A stretch of 15,635 bases of DNA from Proteobacteria bacterium UBA2383 (GTDB lineage Bacteria; Pseudomonadota; Gammaproteobacteria; Competibacterales; Competibacteraceae). Positions 1 to 8,022 of the stretch are shown one piece after another. A program made the translations under genes and the position numbers. Within the stretch, counting starts at the first letter, position 1. Each line of letters begins with the position of its first letter. The stretch is taken from the NCBI GenBank assembly GCA_002343485.1, contig DDST01000045.1, positions 1 to 15,635 of the forward strand, read 5' to 3'. The notes below the pieces were generated by a model that saw nothing but the letters and a program-made list of their open reading frames with translations, was not told where the DNA came from and did not search any database.

Positions 1-287
1 ATTTGATTATCTATTAGATCCTATTAAAATCATTCCAAAATGACCTGATCAGCTCAAAATGGAATGGTTTGAAGCGGTAGATCGGGTGGACCAGAGCCCC
101 GCGCCAGCCGCTATTTACCGCTATCGCCATTAACATGGTGTGTGTGGACGCTTGGCTAACTCAGCGGCCCTTCGCCAAAATCAGACAATCCGCCTTCGCT
201 TCTCTGGCACCCCTGGCAGGAGCAGCATAGAATACCTACATATCAAATTCGCCAGCAGTAGCAGTTACCCTACAAGCAGCTTTCATT
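1..287 (+). promoter_or_regulatory. Leader region of the discoidin/glycosidase-like gene
   Basis: No convincing gene is present here; the frames that are open look like chance. The left third holds the dyad at 20-77. The best sigma70-like match before the gene is TAGAAT at 228-233 (5/6 of the -10 consensus) with CTGGCA at 204-209 (4/6 of the -35) and an 18-bp spacer. This would give a leader of roughly 48 nt. The ribosome binding site before the ATG at 288 is weak: no GGAG-like block lies at the usual distance. The TGGCAC at 205-210 recalls a sigma54 -24 element, but the matching -12 GC is misplaced by two bases. Confidence 0.25.
20..77. repeat. Large imperfect dyad (palindrome)
   Basis: All base pairs i and j with i+j=97 were compared. 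From 20/77 inward to 48/49, 21 of 29 pairs are complementary. The outer arms CATTCCA (31-37) and TGGAATG (60-66) are perfect, and a perfect CTGATCAG (45-52) lies exactly at the centre. AAA faces AAA at 38-40/57-59, which gives a symmetric internal loop. In RNA the 30/67 pair would be U-G, so positions 27-37 and 60-70 could form an 11-bp stem. It may be an operator with nested half-sites, or a terminator-like hairpin for a gene left of the window. I cannot tell which. Confidence 0.6.
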
Positions 288-3200
288 ATGCCAACCCGCT
301 ATCCATGGCCCTCAATCCTGTGGGCTACCATATTGCTTCTGTCGCTCCATCCAGCCCTGGCAACGGCCTCTCTGGATTCTGTTGCCGCTCCATCTCCCTC
401 TGCGGAAACACCCTCTCGCAAATCCGTGTTGCTCGACGATTTCGAAGATCTCAGCGGTTGGAGCATCATCACGTCTCCTGGGGCTCAACTGGAAATTGCC
501 CAGGACGATGGTCACGATGGCCACCACGCCATGCGTCTGGATTTCGAGTTTCAGGAAGGCGCCAGCTTTGTCATCGCTCGCAAGGTCTTCCCTTTACGGC
601 TACCGGAAAATTTCGTCTTCCGTTATTCCGTCCGGGGTGTTGCTCCACGGAGTGATGCTCAATTCAAGATTGTGGATTCCCGCCAGAATGTCTGGTGGTT
701 CCAAGAGCGTGATCATATCTTTCCCGGTGACTGGCAGCCGGCTGCCGTTAAAAAACGGCATCTCCATCGAGCGTGGGGGCCGGGTGGATCACTGGAAGAT
801 GTCGCCGTGATCGAATTCGCCTTATCGGCGAACGAGTTGGGCAAAGGTTCGATTTGGATCGACCAACTGACCTTCGAGGAACGTGAACCCTTACAAGCCT
901 ACACCTTGAATCCTGCGGTTCGCGCCTCGACTGCGACCGAAAGCCACCCGCCAGAGGCCGCGCTCGACCCGAATCCCGCTATCCTTTGGCGCAGCGGTGC
1001 ACTAGCGGAAAATCAGTGGCTGCTGCTGGATTTTCTCACCACTCGTGAATATGGTGGATTAATCATCGACTGGGATGCCGATGACTATGCAACCGATTAT
1101 CAGGTGCAGATTTCCGGCGATGGTGAGCAGTGGGAAACCCTCTACACGGTGCGTGACGGCAATGGCCAGCGGGACTACCTCTACTTGCCTGACGCCGAAT
1201 CCCGCTATCTACGGCTTAGCTTGGAACGCAGCAGCCGCCAGCGAGGTTATGGCATTCGCCATATCGCTGTGCAATCTTATGAATTTTCCACTTCACCCAA
1301 TCGATTTTTCGAAGCCATCGCTCGCACCGCGCCGCGGGGATGGTATCCCCGCTATTTCCAAGGCGAGCAAAGCTATTGGACGGTTGTCGGGGTCAGCGGC
1401 GACGAAAAGGAAGCCTTACTCAGTGAAGATGGAGCCTTGGAAGTCGACAAAAGCAGCTTCACTATTGAACCTTTTTTGTTTGCCAATGGCCGGTTGATTA
1501 CTTGGGCCGACGTGGAACCGGTTCAGGATTTAGCGGATGGTTATTTGCCCATTCCTACGGTGCGCTGGGAGCTCGAACATTTCTGGCTGGCCATTACCGC
1601 CTTTGCTGCTGGCCCATCCGGCAAATCGGCACTGTATGCCCGCTACCGGGTTCAAAACCTGAGCGCTGAAACGCGGCACCTCACTCTGTTTCTGGCGATA
1701 CGGCCTTTCCAAGTCAATCCACCCTGGCAGTCGCTGAATATCGCCAGCGGCGTTTCGCCAATTCGTGGCCTGAGTTACACCGGCCGGACCCTTCAAGTCA
1801 GCCCTTCCGGTAAACGGATCGCAGTTCTGACGGCTCCCAGCCGGTTCCGTGCTGCAACCTTCGATCAAGGGGCGATCATTGATGATCTAGCAGCCGGCCG
1901 GTTACCTCCTCAGGATCGGGTCAATGATGCCCCGTTTGGATATGCCTCTGGGGTCTTGGAATACGGCTGGGATTTGCGGCCTGGCGAATCGCGCGAGGTT
2001 TATCTGCGTATCCCGTTCCACACTGACGAGGAATCTGCTCCAGCGCTACCGGACACTGACGCTGCGATGCAAGCCAGGCAACTGCTGGAGCAGACCCGCC
2101 GCGACTGGGCAACGCAGCTGGACCGGGTCGCGCTGGAACTGCCGGAAACCGCTCAACGGCTGGCGAACAGTATCAAAAGTAATCTGGCATACATTCTTAT
2201 CAACCGTGACGGTCCGGCAATTCAACCCGGCTCACGTGCTTATGCCCGCTCCTGGATCCGTGATGGCGCGCTGACTTCCGCTGCTCTGCTGGGCATGGGT
2301 TATACCGAAGAGGTACGGCAATTCCTGCAATGGTATGTTCCCTATCAATTCCCAGATGGCAAGGTGCCTTGCTGCGTCGATGGGCGTGGCGCCGATCCAA
2401 CACCTGAGCACGATAGCCATGGCGAACTGATCTACGCGGTCATGGAATACTACCGTTATACGCGTGATGTCGGCTTTCTGCGCGAAATGTGGCCCTATGC
2501 GCTCAAGGCAGTCGACTATATCGATTTTCTGCGCCAGCAGCGCTCGACTGGCAAGTACCGCACCGATCCGGATTATCTTCCCTATGGCGGGTTGGTGCCG
2601 GAGTCGATCAGTCATGAAGGCTATGCCAGCCAGCCACGCCATTCCTACTGGGACAATTTCTTTGTCCTGCGTGGACTGAAGGATGCTGCCGCCATGGCCG
2701 TAATTCTTGGCGAGGATGCCGAAGCGGAACGCATCGCTGCCCTGCGAGACACCTTCCGTCAGGATTTGCATGCCTCGCTTGAGGCTGTGCTGAAAATGCA
2801 CCATATCGATTTCATTCCGGGCGCGGTGGAGCTGGGCGACCTCGATCCGACCTCCACCACGATTGCCATCGATCCCGGCGGAGAACTGGGATGGCTACCA
2901 CAACCCGCGCTGAACCGCACCTTTGAACGCTACCTTGAATTCCTCCACAAACGTCAAGAGGAGCGCACTTGGGAAGCCTATACGCCTTACGAATGGCGGT
3001 CGGTGGGTGCGCTAATCCGGCTTGGTCTCCGTGACCAGGCGCTGGAAGCACTGGCTTTCTTCTTCGAAGGCCAACGTCCAGCCACTTGGAATCACTGGGC
3101 GGAAGTGGTCTGGCGTGAACCGCGCCTCCCGCGGTTTATCGGTGACATGCCGCATACCTGGGTGGGTTCCGATTTTATCCGGGCAGCACGCACTCTTTTC

Positions 3201-3524
3201 GTCTACGAACGCGAGGCGGACCAGGCGCTGGTGATCGGCGCGGGCATTCCCGCCGCTTGGGCGGAGAGCCGAGAGGGCGTTACAGTCAAGCGAATGCCCA
3301 CTTGGCATGGAACGTTGAATTACCAGATGATGATGGCTAACGCCGACGTACTGCAGGTACGTTTGTCGGGCGATGTCATCGTACCGCCAGGCGGCATTAT
3401 CCTGCATTCCCCGCTCGCCCGGCCGCTGCGGAAAGTAACCGTCAACGGGCAGATGATAACGGCCTTCACCGGCCGCACGGCTACCCTGCACCAGTTCCCA
3501 GCGGAGGTGGAATTGCATTATTAG
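288..3524 (+). CDS. Secreted discoidin-domain protein with six-hairpin glycosidase-like domain
   Basis: Predicted exported protein of 1078 residues. Residues 1-27 form a signal peptide (Arg at 4, a long hydrophobic run, then a cleavage-like ALA/ATA). Residues about 48-197 resemble a galactose-binding jelly roll of the kind found beside carbohydrate-active domains (begins DDFEDLSGW). Residues about 204-330 look like an F5/8 type C (discoidin) domain. From about 340 to 1000 follows a large region rich in Trp, Tyr and acidic residues with alternating helices, as in (alpha/alpha)6 glycoside hydrolases. Candidate active-site patches are WIRDG (656-660, Asp659), EHDSHGE (707-713, Glu713) and GDMPHTW (952-958). 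The C-terminus looks beta-rich. The start is chosen because it alone supplies the signal peptide. It stands alone, convergent with murB. I infer binding and perhaps cleavage of an extracellular or periplasmic polysaccharide; the substrate is unknown, and a non-catalytic role is possible. The domain assignment is by fold-level resemblance only. Confidence 0.75.
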   Translation: MPTRYPWPSILWATILLLSLHPALATASLDSVAAPSPSAETPSRKSVLLDDFEDLSGWSIITSPGAQLEIAQDDGHDGHHAMRLDFEFQEGASFVIARKVFPLRLPENFVFRYSVRGVAPRSDAQFKIVDSRQNVWWFQERDHIFPGDWQPAAVKKRHLHRAWGPGGSLEDVAVIEFALSANELGKGSIWIDQLTFEEREPLQAYTLNPAVRASTATESHPPEAALDPNPAILWRSGALAENQWLLLDFLTTREYGGLIIDWDADDYATDYQVQISGDGEQWETLYTVRDGNGQRDYLYLPDAESRYLRLSLERSSRQRGYGIRHIAVQSYEFSTSPNRFFEAIARTAPRGWYPRYFQGEQSYWTVVGVSGDEKEALLSEDGALEVDKSSFTIEPFLFANGRLITWADVEPVQDLADGYLPIPTVRWELEHFWLAITAFAAGPSGKSALYARYRVQNLSAETRHLTLFLAIRPFQVNPPWQSLNIASGVSPIRGLSYTGRTLQVSPSGKRIAVLTAPSRFRAATFDQGAIIDDLAAGRLPPQDRVNDAPFGYASGVLEYGWDLRPGESREVYLRIPFHTDEESAPALPDTDAAMQARQLLEQTRRDWATQLDRVALELPETAQRLANSIKSNLAYILINRDGPAIQPGSRAYARSWIRDGALTSAALLGMGYTEEVRQFLQWYVPYQFPDGKVPCCVDGRGADPTPEHDSHGELIYAVMEYYRYTRDVGFLREMWPYALKAVDYIDFLRQQRSTGKYRTDPDYLPYGGLVPESISHEGYASQPRHSYWDNFFVLRGLKDAAAMAVILGEDAEAERIAALRDTFRQDLHASLEAVLKMHHIDFIPGAVELGDLDPTSTTIAIDPGGELGWLPQPALNRTFERYLEFLHKRQEERTWEAYTPYEWRSVGALIRLGLRDQALEALAFFFEGQRPATWNHWAEVVWREPRLPRFIGDMPHTWVGSDFIRAARTLFVYEREADQALVIGAGIPAAWAESREGVTVKRMPTWHGTLNYQMMMANADVLQVRLSGDVIVPPGGIILHSPLARPLRKVTVNGQMITAFTGRTATLHQFPAEVELHY

Positions 3525-3550
3525 TGATGATTGCGGAGAAGCCTGGATCT

Positions 3551-3587
3551 TTACAACACGACGGGTTCTTACAACACGACGGGTTCT
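3551..3587. repeat. Exact 18-bp tandem duplication over the murB stop
   Basis: The 18-base unit TTACAACACGACGGGTTC occurs at 3551-3568 and again, without a gap, at 3569-3586; the period continues one base further to 3587. Read on the minus strand, the unit is the last six codons of murB including its stop (Glu-Pro-Val-Val-Leu-TAA). The second copy lies directly behind the stop in the same frame. It looks like replication slippage. The perfect identity suggests a recent event, or a difference between strains. Confidence 0.95.
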
Positions 3588-4594
3588 AGTTCCAATTCAA
3601 TCCCAAACTCCGTTTGCACCGACGCCTGAATGGCCCGCGCCAGCCGCAGGACATCAACGCCGTTTGCCCCTCCACGATTGACGAGCACCAACGCCTGATG
3701 TTCATAGACGCCGGCAGGTCCCAGATTCCGTCCCTTCCAGCCGCAGCGTTCGATCAACCAGCCAGCGGCCAATTTAATGGTTCCGTTGGGTTGCAGATAG
3801 CGTGGTAACCCGGGATAACGGTCTGCAAGATGCGCAAACGTTGCCGCATCGACCAGCGGATTCTTGAAGAAGCTGCCCACGTTGCCGATCCGCGCCGGGT
3901 CCGGCAGCTTGCGCAAGCGGATGGCCATAACCGCATCGGCAATCTGCCGTGCCGTTGGGGAGGCGATTTGCCGCGTTTCCAGTTCCTGCGCCAGATCGGC
4001 ATAACAGGTTACGGGCCGCCAGCGTTTGGGCAAGCGAAAAGCGACGGCCGTGATCAGATAGCGCCCGGCAGCTTCCCGTTTGAAGACACTGTCTCGATAA
4101 CCAAACTGGCTAGCGGCATGGTCAAACCTTACAATTTTGCCGGTCTCCAAATCCACTGCTTCCAGATACTCAAACCGCTCGGCTATTTCCAGCCCGTAGG
4201 CGCCAATGTTCTGGACCGGGGCCGCGCCGACCGTACCGGGTATCAGCGCCAGATTTTCCAGTCCCGGCCAGCCATGCGCCAGCGTCCAGCACACGAAATC
4301 GTGCCAGTTTTCCCCCGCTCCGGCACGCACAATCCAGGCATCCATCTCTTCTGCAATCTGTTCCCGTCCGGCAATCCGCACGTGCAACATCAGTCCCGCA
4401 AAATCACCGGTCAGCACCAGATTGCTGCCACCCCCGAGGATAAAGCGTGGCAAAGATGCCCACTCGGGCAAATTCATCAGTGCGGTAAGTTGCGCCAAGG
4501 TATCGATGCTGGCGAACCACCCGGCATGCGCTGGAAGACCGAAACTATTGAGGCCATGCAGCGGCACATTACGTTGCAACAGATCAACCGGCAT
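3569..4594 (-). CDS. murB: UDP-N-acetylenolpyruvoylglucosamine reductase MurB (type I)
   Basis: Flavoenzyme of peptidoglycan synthesis. It reduces the enolpyruvyl group of UDP-GlcNAc-enolpyruvate with NADPH to give UDP-N-acetylmuramic acid in the cytoplasm. Numbered from the ATG at 4594 (341 residues), the FAD-binding GGGSN is at 54-58, IPGTVGAAPVQNIGAYG is near 118-134, and GYRDS at 165-169 supplies the Tyr of type I enzymes. GNVGSFFKNP at 237-246 carries the proton-donor Ser (241). The catalytic Glu matching E. coli E325 is probably Glu337, only four residues from the end, so the C-terminus is about 15 residues shorter than in E. coli. A TTG one codon upstream is possible, but the ATG overlaps the ltaE stop as TGATG, which implies translational coupling. 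The tandem duplication at 3551-3587 starts at the codon of this Glu. Confidence 0.95.
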   Translation of the reverse strand: MPVDLLQRNVPLHGLNSFGLPAHAGWFASIDTLAQLTALMNLPEWASLPRFILGGGSNLVLTGDFAGLMLHVRIAGREQIAEEMDAWIVRAGAGENWHDFVCWTLAHGWPGLENLALIPGTVGAAPVQNIGAYGLEIAERFEYLEAVDLETGKIVRFDHAASQFGYRDSVFKREAAGRYLITAVAFRLPKRWRPVTCYADLAQELETRQIASPTARQIADAVMAIRLRKLPDPARIGNVGSFFKNPLVDAATFAHLADRYPGLPRYLQPNGTIKLAAGWLIERCGWKGRNLGPAGVYEHQALVLVNRGGANGVDVLRLARAIQASVQTEFGIELELEPVVL

Positions 4595-5664
4595 CAATCT
4601 TGCCCGGCAGCCTGGGTCCGGGTCAGCGCCCGTTGCAGATCGCTGATCAACTGATCAACCGCTTCTTGGGGAGTATTCCAGGAACACATCAGCCGGACGC
4701 CCCCCACACCGATGAAGGTGTAAAACTGCCAGCCTTTGGCCTGTAAGGCCTGAATGACCGGCGGCGGTAATTCCAGAAACACTGAATTAGCTTGCCGGGG
4801 GAACATCGGCTGCAGGCCAGCCACTTCCTGCAACCGTTGCTCAAGATAGGCCGCCATGTCATTCGCGTGGCGTGCATTGCGCAGCCAGGCACCGGTTTCT
4901 AGCAGCCCCAGCCAAGGCGCGGCGATGAAACGCATCTTGGAAGCCAATTGCCCTGCCTGTTTGCAGCGCCAGGCAAAATCGGCCGCCAGCTCCTGATCGA
5001 AAAACAGGATCGCCTCGCCGATCGCCATTCCATTCTTGGTCCCGCCCAGACACAGCACGTCGATACCTGCCTGCCAGGTCATTTGCGCTGGCGTCTGGTC
5101 CAGCGTCGCGACCGCATTGGCGAAGCGGGCGCCATCCATATGCATTTTCAACCCGTATTGCTTGGCCAGTTTGCGCAGGCCGCGCAGATCATTCAGGGTA
5201 TAGACCGTGCCCAGCTCGGTGGCCTGGGTAATGCTAATTACCTTGGGTTTAGGATAGTGAATATCCGAACGGCGGGTAATCAACCGTTCCACCTCAGGTG
5301 GATCGAGTTTGCCCTGTTCACCCTTGGCCAGCAGCAGCTTGGAGCCATTGGAGGCGAATTCCGGGCCACCGCATTCGTCGGTTTCGATATGGGCGGTCTC
5401 GTGGCAAATCACGCTGTGATAGGATTGGCAAAGCGCTGCCAATGACAGAGAGTTAGCAGCCGTGCCGTTGAATACGAAGAACACTTCGCAATCTGTCTCG
5501 AAAAGTTCGCGAAAGCGGTCTGCCGTCCGCTGGGTCCATTGATCATTGCCATAAGCCGGTGCATCGCCCGAATTGGCTTCCAGCAGATAATCCCAAGCTT
5601 CAGGACAGATGCCGGAATAGTTATCGCTTGCGAACTGGCGAATGGGTTGATGGCTTTTATTCAT
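4594..5664 (-). CDS. ltaE: Low-specificity L-threonine aldolase
   Basis: PLP enzyme of 356 residues, close to the usual family length. It cleaves L-threonine and L-allo-threonine to glycine and acetaldehyde in the cytoplasm. The sequence opens with FASDNYSG (11-18), typical of the beta-eliminating lyase/threonine aldolase fold. CHETAHIETDE (87-97) holds the ring-stacking His, HMDGAR (175-180) holds the Asp that contacts the pyridine nitrogen, and CLGGTKNGM (205-213) holds the PLP-binding Lys210. Its stop overlaps the murB start by one base, so the two are co-transcribed. Pairing an amino-acid aldolase with a cell-wall gene is not a standard arrangement and may have no functional meaning. No clear Shine-Dalgarno block precedes the ATG at 5664. 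Confidence 0.93.
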   Translation of the reverse strand: MNKSHQPIRQFASDNYSGICPEAWDYLLEANSGDAPAYGNDQWTQRTADRFRELFETDCEVFFVFNGTAANSLSLAALCQSYHSVICHETAHIETDECGGPEFASNGSKLLLAKGEQGKLDPPEVERLITRRSDIHYPKPKVISITQATELGTVYTLNDLRGLRKLAKQYGLKMHMDGARFANAVATLDQTPAQMTWQAGIDVLCLGGTKNGMAIGEAILFFDQELAADFAWRCKQAGQLASKMRFIAAPWLGLLETGAWLRNARHANDMAAYLEQRLQEVAGLQPMFPRQANSVFLELPPPVIQALQAKGWQFYTFIGVGGVRLMCSWNTPQEAVDQLISDLQRALTRTQAAGQD

Positions 5665-5707
5665 AAAATCAATGGAATACTCTAATCAGTCAATATTGCG
5701 ATCCGGC

Positions 5708-5735
5708 AAGATAAATTCTACCATTTCTCAATCAA
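5708..5735 (-). promoter_or_regulatory. Possible promoter of ltaE-murB
   Basis: Read on the minus strand, TTGATT (5735-5730, 4/6 of the -35) and TATCTT (5713-5708, 4/6 of the -10) are separated by 16 bp. Transcription would begin near 5701 and give a leader of about 37 nt. A better -35 hexamer, TTGACT at 5693-5688, has its best -10 partner almost on the start codon, so I rank it lower. This is prediction by eye only. Confidence 0.25.
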
Positions 5736-5780
5736 ACCCCGAATGATTCCTGACTTCCTTGTACATTCCAAAGTAAGGCT

Positions 5781-5797
5781 ATACCTCTTGCAGGTAT
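5781..5797 (-). terminator. Small stem-loop after the tgpA-like gene, weak terminator candidate
   Basis: ATACCT (5781-5786) and AGGTAT (5792-5797) form a perfect 6-bp stem with a 5-base loop, 14 bases past the stop of the transglutaminase gene. In the minus direction the stem is followed by only a short U-rich stretch (AGCCUUACUUU), so it is a poor intrinsic terminator. It could instead be a mark for 3'-end stability, or chance. Confidence 0.35.
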
Positions 5798-5810
5798 TGA
5801 AGACGTATTC

Positions 5811-7943
5811 TCAAGCCCGGAACCGCCGCACCTGACGCTGCAACTGACGCACCGCCATTGATGGATGGACCGGCCCGTAGCGCAAGGCTATGTACAATCT
5901 AGCAATTTCCCGGACAGGCTTTGCCAGCTCCGGGCGTTGCGCGATCACCCGTTCAGTGAAATCCAGCGGCCCTTCATGCAGACCACGTGCTAGACCGTGT
6001 TGGGCCAGCCGATGGCAGAATTGCTGCCAGGCGCGCACCACCGGATCACGGGACCGGCGGCTCCGCCAGCGCAATGTGATGAAAATCACCCCCAGACTGC
6101 TCAATGTTGCCACCATAGCGATGGTCATCCCGCGCCAATCCACGGTGCCGAAACCCAGCCCTGATAGAAATTCCTTTTGCCGGTCAGGGCCATAAGCGAG
6201 TACCCATTCGTTCCAGCGAATGTTCAACACATCCCAGCTCAGCGCCAGCTGCCGAAGCCATGCATAATGACCGTCCCGGCGGGCCAGAAAGGGCAAGGTA
6301 CCGGTATCGGCCAATGCGGCATAGATACCTTGCTGAATCCGGTTTGGAGACACCGCCGCCGTAGGATCGATGCGCACCCAGCCGCGGTCTTCCAGCCAAA
6401 CTTCGGCCCAGGCATGCGCATCGGATTGACGAACAATCAGATACTCACCCATTTCGTTACGCTCGCCACCTTGATAGCCCGTAATCACCCGCGCCGGAAC
6501 CCCAGCGGCCCGCATCAAAAACACGAAAGCACTCGCATAGTGTTCGCAAAAGCCTTCACGGGTGCGAAACAGAAATTCATCGATGCTATGGAAACCAAGC
6601 AGTGGCGGGGTCAGCGTGTAGTAAAACGATTGCTCGCGGAACAAAGCCAGCGCCGCATTGACCAGACTCTCAGGCCGTGGATCGCGCGCACGCCATTCCT
6701 CAGCCAGTTCCCGGGCGCGTGGATTGCTCTTTGATGGCAGCCGCAAACCGAGGAACCGCTCAGATGAAGTCAGTTCACCCGTCCGGTATTGCAGATAAGA
6801 ACGCACCTCATAACGGTACACTTCGTTGACCGGCCGCTCGCGCAACAGTTGAAACGACCGGGTCATGCCAGCACGCGGGGGGAGGCTCGCTGGCAGATCC
6901 AACGCCAGCAGCCAGCGTTGATTGCTCGGCTCCAGGAGCACGGCATAATCCAGCGCTGGCCCCTCCGGCGTAAAGGGGACGGGAGTCTGCGATGGCAATT
7001 CATCCCGCCGTGTCCAACGCCGTCCGTCAAAACCCCATAACACCGGTCCGCGCCAATAAAGTTGTTTCGGCGACGGCATGGCGCCCGTGAACCGGACCCG
7101 GAACGCCACTTCGTCAGACTGAATCAGTTGGCTAATCGTCCCCGGCTCCATTTCATCGGACAAACCCGTGCGGCCTTTATAGGCATCTTTGGGCAGTCCC
7201 CACAGAGGGCCAGGGATGCGCGGGAAGAGGACAAACAGCACCAGCATCACTGGAATGGCTACCAGCACCATTTTCCCAGCCAGCCGCAGAGGGGCGAGCG
7301 CCGTCAGGCCCGCATGCTGGCGATGGATCAGCATCTGCGAGACCAGCATCAGTGTCACCACTGCCAGGAGGTAAGCCACCATCGGGATTTCCTGGCTGTA
7401 AAGCAGGTTACTCATGACCAGCAAATAACCGAGGAAAACCAATACCACACCATCGCGCAAGCCTCGGGTTTCCAACAGCTTGCAAGCCGTCATTGCCGTC
7501 AGCAGCGCCACACCGGGATCGCGGCCAAGCAAGGTTTTATAACTCACCAGCACCCCCGCAGTAGCCAGCAGCGCCAACATGAGCAATAGCCAGCGGGGCG
7601 GCAAGGGTTGTTGCCAAATCGCAATACCCCCCCGCCAAGCAGCAATGATAAAAAAAGCCGGTGCCAACCAAACCGGCAGTTCATTCGTGTGCGGCGCGAC
7701 CGCCAGCGTCAGCGTTAGTATCACCCAAATCAGCGCCGTCGACGTCAGTAGTTCTACCGGGGTTTGAGCACAAACCTTAACACGCTCCTCTCCAGTAGAG
7801 GGAGAAGGGCGAGAAGCGAGGGGATTATGCTGTTGTTTCCAGAATCGCATAAGATTTTCTAAAGCTTTCAGCGTATGGGCCAACGAATCAACCGGCCAGA
7901 GAAACGAAACACCGTACTGGGCATAGACCCATATCTTGGTCAT
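5811..7943 (-). CDS. tgpA: TgpA-like membrane-anchored transglutaminase (DUF3488/transglutaminase core/DUF4129)
   Basis: Inner-membrane protein of 710 residues. Several membrane helices lie between about 65 and 242 (DUF3488/TgpA N-terminal region). A large extracytoplasmic part follows, with a papain-like transglutaminase core: Cys466 in REGFCEHYA, His510 in SDAHAWAEVW and Asp526 in VRIDPTAA make the expected triad. Another helix lies near 605-624, then a cytoplasmic DUF4129-like tail. The Pseudomonas homologue TgpA is an essential inner-membrane protein with periplasmic transglutaminase activity; the substrate here is unknown. It is the last gene of the module with the MoxR-like and DUF58 genes. 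The ATG at 7943 is preceded by AAGGA at good spacing. However, it adds about 60 residues before the first membrane helix that I do not expect in the family. Part of this stretch (41-57) reads like a translated extragenic repeat. No ATG, GTG or TTG in frame lies directly before the helix; Met32 (7850) is the only other ATG nearby. Confidence 0.9.
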   Translation of the reverse strand: MTKIWVYAQYGVSFLWPVDSLAHTLKALENLMRFWKQQHNPLASRPSPSTGEERVKVCAQTPVELLTSTALIWVILTLTLAVAPHTNELPVWLAPAFFIIAAWRGGIAIWQQPLPPRWLLLMLALLATAGVLVSYKTLLGRDPGVALLTAMTACKLLETRGLRDGVVLVFLGYLLVMSNLLYSQEIPMVAYLLAVVTLMLVSQMLIHRQHAGLTALAPLRLAGKMVLVAIPVMLVLFVLFPRIPGPLWGLPKDAYKGRTGLSDEMEPGTISQLIQSDEVAFRVRFTGAMPSPKQLYWRGPVLWGFDGRRWTRRDELPSQTPVPFTPEGPALDYAVLLEPSNQRWLLALDLPASLPPRAGMTRSFQLLRERPVNEVYRYEVRSYLQYRTGELTSSERFLGLRLPSKSNPRARELAEEWRARDPRPESLVNAALALFREQSFYYTLTPPLLGFHSIDEFLFRTREGFCEHYASAFVFLMRAAGVPARVITGYQGGERNEMGEYLIVRQSDAHAWAEVWLEDRGWVRIDPTAAVSPNRIQQGIYAALADTGTLPFLARRDGHYAWLRQLALSWDVLNIRWNEWVLAYGPDRQKEFLSGLGFGTVDWRGMTIAMVATLSSLGVIFITLRWRSRRSRDPVVRAWQQFCHRLAQHGLARGLHEGPLDFTERVIAQRPELAKPVREIARLYIALRYGPVHPSMAVRQLQRQVRRFRA

Positions 7944-8022
7944 CCGATCCTTATAAGCTGTGGAGGGGGATAAAATTTCGCAGACTCAACCTGGGATGAA
8001 CAGCATTTGCACGTTGTTGATG

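Noticed and set aside
205..220. Sigma54 promoter (TGGCAC start)
   Set aside because: The -24 half fits, but the -12 GC falls two bases too close, so the required spacing fails.
2232..2804. Minus-strand open frame (190 codons) inside the discoidin-domain gene
   Set aside because: It shadows conserved parts of the large secreted protein, and I recognise no domain in it.
3830..4654. Long plus-strand open frame (274 codons) opposite murB and the ltaE end
   Set aside because: It is antisense to a clearly recognisable gene, has low-complexity, His/Pro/Arg-rich composition typical of reversed GC-rich codons, and has no family resemblance.
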